Below, piece after piece: positions 60,412 through 64,000 of a stretch of 64,000 nt of DNA. This stretch comes from an uncultured Collinsella sp. (lineage in GTDB: Bacteria; Actinomycetota; Coriobacteriia; Coriobacteriales; Coriobacteriaceae). Position 1 is the stretch's first letter, and each line of letters starts with the position of its first letter. The DNA is taken from NCBI GenBank assembly GCA_900541745.1, contig UQLA01000011.1, positions 1 to 64,000 on the forward strand, in the 5' to 3' direction. Below the pieces are notes generated by a model, which was given only the letters and a program-made list of their open reading frames with translations, had not been told where the DNA came from and made no database searches. The translations under genes were made by a program, and so were the position numbers.

Positions 60412-61447
60412 ATGGCATACGGATACAACGACGGTGATCAACGGCGACAAAGCGTTCGCCTTGCTGGCCGCACCACGCCGACGCCCAGAAGTGCCACGAG
60501 CAGCAATCCGCAACGTCCTCAAGAGCAACCCAGGCCTTCGTCTCGGCAGCAGGCAAGCAGAACACGGCAGAGTGGCCGTCCGAGCACGGGCACAAGCGCG
60601 CAGCAAGATAGCCGCTTGGGCGCGCGCACTCGACAGCGTCAGGCCGAGGTTCCGCAACTGCGCCGCAACGGCGTACGTCAGCCCGGCATCCATATCAACC
60701 GCTTCTTTTCGCATCCCCAAGGCGGACGCGACGGCAAGCCTTACCGCTCGACATCGCACGTGAATGCCCCTGCCCTGCCGGCTCGTCGGCTCCGCCTCGC
60801 ACTGTGCTCTATCCTCGCCTGTCTGGTCTTTGTGCTTATGAGCTCCTGTATGTCCCACGGCTCGGCCGGTCTCGAGCCCACCACCGAGGACAAGCTGCTC
60901 AAGGCCCCCGTCGCGCCCGGTTATATCTTTCGCCTTTTCGACCCCGCGCTCGCAATGGCAAGCCGGCACGATGCCCCATATCTATCAGATCGACCCCGCG
61001 TGGTCGGAGCTGCCTTACGCCGGCGGCACCATCCGCCAAAATGCCTGCGGGCCTACGTGCCTCACCATGGTCTATATCTTTAAGACGGGACGCACCGATA
61101 TGACCCCCGTCGATATGTGCGCGCTTTCCGAGGCGGGCAATTACGCCCCCACCGGTGCAACCGAATGGTCGTTTATGACGAGCGGCGCGTGGCAGTTGGG
61201 ACTTAACGGAACGGAGCTCCATAACGATCGCGACTCTATGACTCAGGCGCTGCGTTCGGGAGCGCCCGTCATCGCCGCCGTTCGGCCGGGCACCTTTACC
61301 AACGTGGGCCACTACATTGTGCTTTACGGTATTGACGACGCCGACCAGATTGGCGTCTACGACCCCAACTCGGCCAGCCGCAGCGCCCGCCGCTGGGGTG
61401 TCGTAGAGGTCCTCAACGAAGTCGAAGCCATGTGGACCTACTACTAG
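60412..61447 (+). pseudogene. C39-like peptidase gene with a frameshift
   Basis: Frame one runs from 60412: a Gln/Arg-rich N-terminus, then a membrane span (LALCSILACLVFVLMSSC), to about 60953. The sequence then continues in another frame as QWQAGTMPHIYQIDPAWSE to 61447. Joined with one extra base it gives about 345 residues with the C39-like catalytic Cys in QNACGPTCLTM, the His in GHYIVLYGID and the Asp in YDPNS. An extracellular cysteine peptidase role is inferred. Either the gene is broken or the sequence has an error near 60953. The part from 60971 could also start alone at an ATG. Confidence 0.65.
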
Positions 61448-61826
61448 TCATTGGGGACAGACTTAAATGAGTGGTCGTTGGGGACAGCCCTTGCGGATGC
61501 CGCTCATGTGCGGCCGCGCCGGCTGTCCCACACCGCCAGGAGCTGCCGACGCGGAAAGTGCATCCCGCTTTGGAGCTTGATTGCGGGATACACTTTCCGC
61601 GCACGGCCTGTTTGGGAAACTGGGGGCCACTTTTCGGCAAAATTCCGGGATGTATTTTCCGGTTGAGGGCCCCGGGGAAACTGTGCCCCATTTTGGACGC
61701 TCATTCTGGGACGCGCTTTCCGCAGTTGGTCGGCGCAGCCTTTAGGGAATGTCCCCAAGTGCCGGGTTTGCCCGCGGCAAGAGCGTCCCTTTTGGCTAGT
61801 CGTTTAAGAACGTCCCCAATGACTAT
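61444..61826. repeat. family C repeat block with inverted ends
   Basis: TAGTCATTGGGGACAGACTT (61445-61464) is inverted at 61806-61825, 20 of 23 bases matching over the full ends. Inside lie GTCCCCAAGTGCCGG (61751), CTAGTCGTTTAAGAACG (61796) and the arms GCGGAAAGTGCATCCCGC and GCGGGATACACTTTCCGC at about 61550-61600. It begins inside the stop codon of the peptidase gene. No gene is seen in it. Confidence 0.75.
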
Positions 61827-61838
61827 GTGAATAGCAAA

Positions 61839-61868
61839 AGCCCCGCAGTCGGAGCGGACTGCGGGGCT
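61839..61868 (-). terminator. terminator after carbamate kinase
   Basis: AGCCCCGCAGTC pairs perfectly with GACTGCGGGGCT; on the minus strand TTTTGCTATT follows. Confidence 0.85.
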
Positions 61869-61933
61869 CATGAAGAGAGGCTAGTTTGTGGGCGTCTTGC
61901 CTGGCGCCCACGAGAGAGGCAACAGAGTAGAGA

Positions 61934-62896
61934 CTACTCGTGGATGCGGGTACCGGAAAGGCCGGCCATGGTCTCGGCGGCCTTGTCCAGGGCGCCGATG
62001 ATGCAGGTGCGGCCCTTGCGGGAACGAGCGAACTTGATGGCAGCGCGGACCTTGGGCTCCATGGAACCCTTGCCGAACTGACCCTCGTCGGCCAGGCGCT
62101 CGGCCTCGTCGGCGGTGATGTCCTCGAGCTCCTCCTGGTTGGGCTTGCCGAAGTTGATGGCGACATGTTCAACGGCGGTCAGAAGGAACAGAACGTCGGC
62201 GTCGCAGTCCTCGGCCAGCAGCTCGCCGCCCAGGTCCTTGTCGATGACGGCGGGAACGCCCTTGTAGCAGCCCTTGTTCTCGTAGTCGCGGACGACGGGG
62301 ATGCCGCCGCCACCGCAGGCGATGACGATGAACTCGTTGTCGAGCAGGTTGAGGATGGAGTCAGCCTCGACGATCTTCTTGGGATCGGGGGAAGCGACGA
62401 CGCGACGCCAGCCGCGGCCGGAATCCTCGACGAAGACCTTGGAGGGATCCTCGGCCATGAACTCCTTGGCCTGCTCCTCGGTGTAGAAGGGGCCGATCGG
62501 CTTGGTCGGGTTCTTGAACGCAGGATCATCCGGGTCGCACTCGATCTGGGTGACGACGGTTGCGGCGTGCCAACGCTTATAGCGCTTGTGCATCTCGCGG
62601 CCAATGCCCTGCTGCAGGTGATAGCCGATGTAGCCCTGGGACATGGCGCCGCACTCGGGCAGCGGCATCTCGGGGGTGCCGATGGCGTCGTGGGCAGCGG
62701 CGAAGGCGTTCTGGATCATGCCAACCTGCGGGCCGTTGCCGTGGGTGATGATGATCTCGTTGCCCTGCTCGATTAGGCCGAGAAGAGCGTGAGCGGTGTT
62801 GCTCACGGCCTCGATCTGCTCAACGGGGTTGTTGCCGAGGGCGTTGCCGCCAAGGGCGACGACGATACGATCGGGCTTGCCAAGAGGCTTAGACAT
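61934..62896 (-). CDS. arcC: carbamate kinase
   Basis: About 320 residues, normal size. The signature ALGGNALGN opens the protein; HGNGPQVG, the substrate loop, and CGGGGIPVV are conserved. It forms ATP and carbamate from carbamoyl phosphate, in arginine deiminase or other carbamoyl catabolism. No arcA or arcB lies in this window. GAAAGGA precedes the ATG at 62896. A terminator follows. Confidence 0.95.
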   Translation of the reverse strand: MSKPLGKPDRIVVALGGNALGNNPVEQIEAVSNTAHALLGLIEQGNEIIITHGNGPQVGMIQNAFAAAHDAIGTPEMPLPECGAMSQGYIGYHLQQGIGREMHKRYKRWHAATVVTQIECDPDDPAFKNPTKPIGPFYTEEQAKEFMAEDPSKVFVEDSGRGWRRVVASPDPKKIVEADSILNLLDNEFIVIACGGGGIPVVRDYENKGCYKGVPAVIDKDLGGELLAEDCDADVLFLLTAVEHVAINFGKPNQEELEDITADEAERLADEGQFGKGSMEPKVRAAIKFARSRKGRTCIIGALDKAAETMAGLSGTRIHE

Positions 62897-63498
62897 TGCT
62901 GGAATCCTTTCTGTAAAAGGCCTACAACCCATTAATAACCCGCGCCCGTGCGATACGCGAGTTTATTAAGGTTTATATTCTCTTTATCGCTCATTTTATT
63001 CATTTTGAAAATAGTTGAACGGTGAACGGTCGTTTTTATCCGCTCAGCGTACAGAACCCCAGCTCAGATATGTTTACGCCATTTACGTGCAACTTTATTT
63101 AAATAGAGCGAGGATTAGGCTGGATTATGCAAACTATATCTTTGCTAAACATAAAACAGACAGCGCAAAATCTTACTCGCACTATACGAGATTCTATGCA
63201 CTTATTGGACGAGTATGCAGCCCTGCAATAACATGGCGTTTTTCATCCAACTTAAGGAATAGACGAGTGCCTTTGCCGCGCGTCGGCCGGCAGCCGGCGA
63301 GTCGTCTCGTCGATTGCCGCTTCCAGAAAATCAAAAACTGATATTGCGCGCGAAATTGCGGCATGGTACTTTAGCGAAGAACAGCGCTGGCTGGGGCGAC
63401 AGAGATCTGTCGTGAAGTTTGGGTTCGGCGACCCCGCCGCTGTCTTCTCCTTATCCGCCAGCGAGCCCCTTGAGCGACGGATTGAGGAGGTCCTTACT
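62897..63498. other. AT-rich intergenic region
   Basis: About 600 bases, notably AT-rich between 62960 and 63250. It must hold the promoters of carbamate kinase and of the DUF3830 gene. Open frames of up to about 100 codons exist, but none has a ribosome site or a natural-looking protein. Confidence 0.45.
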
Positions 63499-63915
63499 AT
63501 GACAAAAATGCTCAAGATCACGCTAAATGGTGAGACGTTTCTCGCCGACATGCTCTGGGACAAGGCTCCCGGGGCATGCAAACTCTTCGAATCGTCCTGT
63601 CCGGTCGAGTCACGTATCTTTTCGGCCAAGATCTGCGATGCCGAGGTAACCTATCCCGTATCGGGCCCCATCGCTAATTACGAGCACATCGAGAACCCCG
63701 TCTTTCACGAGCCGGCGGGCGCAGTGAGCTGGTATGGCGGATGGTCGTCAATCTGCATCTTCTTTGACGTGTGCGAGCCCTTTGGCACCTGCAACATGTT
63801 CGCCCGCATCTGCGAAGCCGACCGCGAGCGTTTTGCCGTCGCCTGCCGCAATGTCTGGGACAACCAGGGCATGTACCTTAAAAACGAAATCGTCGAGATC
63901 GAAACGGAGGCCTAA
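63499..63915 (+). CDS. DUF3830 cyclophilin-like protein
   Basis: About 138 residues. KITLNGETFLADMLWDKAPGACKLFESSCP followed by EVTYPVSGP and GAVSWYGGW fits the DUF3830 cyclophilin-like fold from memory. The ligand and role are unknown. GAGGAGG lies 8 nt before the ATG at 63499. The next gene starts 2 bases after its stop. Confidence 0.75.
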   Translation: MTKMLKITLNGETFLADMLWDKAPGACKLFESSCPVESRIFSAKICDAEVTYPVSGPIANYEHIENPVFHEPAGAVSWYGGWSSICIFFDVCEPFGTCNMFARICEADRERFAVACRNVWDNQGMYLKNEIVEIETEA

Positions 63916-63917
63916 AG

Positions 63918-64000
63918 ATGATGGATATCAACACCCTGCTCGCACTCGACCTTGCCGAGTACACCGCTGCACTTGAGGCCCTCGCCGACCAAATGATGCT
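63918..64000 (+). CDS. 5' end of an unidentified gene (partial)
   Basis: ATG at 63918 (or 63921) with GGAGG ahead. The first codons read MMDINTLLALDLAEYTAALE and run off the right edge. It is in an operon with the DUF3830 gene. The product cannot be identified from this. Confidence 0.6.
   Translation, partial: MMDINTLLALDLAEYTAALEALADQMM

Noticed and set aside
60121..60969. Minus-strand frame of 282 codons
   Set aside because: It overlaps the C39-like gene antisense and lacks a ribosome site or family pattern.
63015..63341. Open frame of 108 codons in the AT-rich gap
   Set aside because: No ribosome site, odd composition and no family resemblance.

Overview
The window looks like a chromosomal segment from a gut actinobacterium of the class Coriobacteriia, with Collinsella as the best guess. 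That is an inference from the style of the sequence: high GC with G/C-ending codons, AAGGAGG-type ribosome sites, mannose-family PTS genes next to SIS-domain sugar enzymes and UTRA GntR regulators, LytTR two-component systems, and many intergenic inverted repeats. No rRNA or 16S sequence is present to confirm it. There is one tRNA gene, tRNA-Asp(GTC). No CRISPR array, prophage or intact insertion sequence was seen.

Layout. 1-10900: start of an unidentified gene leaving the left edge, an M16C metalloprotease, a zinc-ribbon/EF-hand/YD-repeat membrane protein, a hicAB-like toxin-antitoxin pair, 5-formyl-THF cyclo-ligase, an AbiEi/DUF559-like protein lying between two copies of a 117-bp repeat, MetA with an acetyl-CoA-type residue, and a lactate dehydrogenase-family enzyme. 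11000-25700 is a carbohydrate block: three complete SIS-domain proteins, three GntR/UTRA regulators, a mannose-family PTS (fused IIAB, IIC, IID), an EamA permease, a HAD phosphatase, a YitT protein and recQ. The PTS next to a SIS protein recalls systems for Amadori or amino-sugar compounds, in which a phosphorylated import product is cleaved in the cytoplasm. Near-identical operator-like sequences link one GntR gene, the PTS promoter and the EamA promoter.

25700-32100: GNAT acetyltransferase, threonine aldolase, PAP2 phosphatase and mfd. 32400-36550 is a signalling locus: two paralogous FHA proteins around a membrane Ser/Thr kinase with an extracellular DUF6273-like domain. 36750-39300: a cell-wall protein with eight InlB-like repeats. 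39400-48950: nth, an ABC exporter, rmuC, a nucleotidyltransferase-like/HTH gene pair, rubrerythrin, a MutY-like glycosylase with no iron-sulfur motif, an Rrf2 regulator, tRNA-Asp and a YfcE-type phosphoesterase.

49000-57100 holds two paralogous LytS/LytR-type sensor-regulator pairs, the first translationally coupled to a family 2 glycosyltransferase, with an Atg22-like MFS protein and a zinc phospholipase C-like protein between them. 57200-64000: an amidohydrolase with an APC permease, a frameshifted C39-like peptidase, carbamate kinase, a DUF3830 cyclophilin-like protein and the start of another gene.

The most striking unexplained features are the long, perfect intergenic inverted repeats (arms up to 39 bp), several hairpin repeat families whose loops contain GGGACAGG, the FHA-kinase-FHA locus and the nucleotidyltransferase/HTH pair. 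Many start codons were moved inward from the longest frame, because a good ribosome site sits just ahead of an internal ATG, GTG or TTG.
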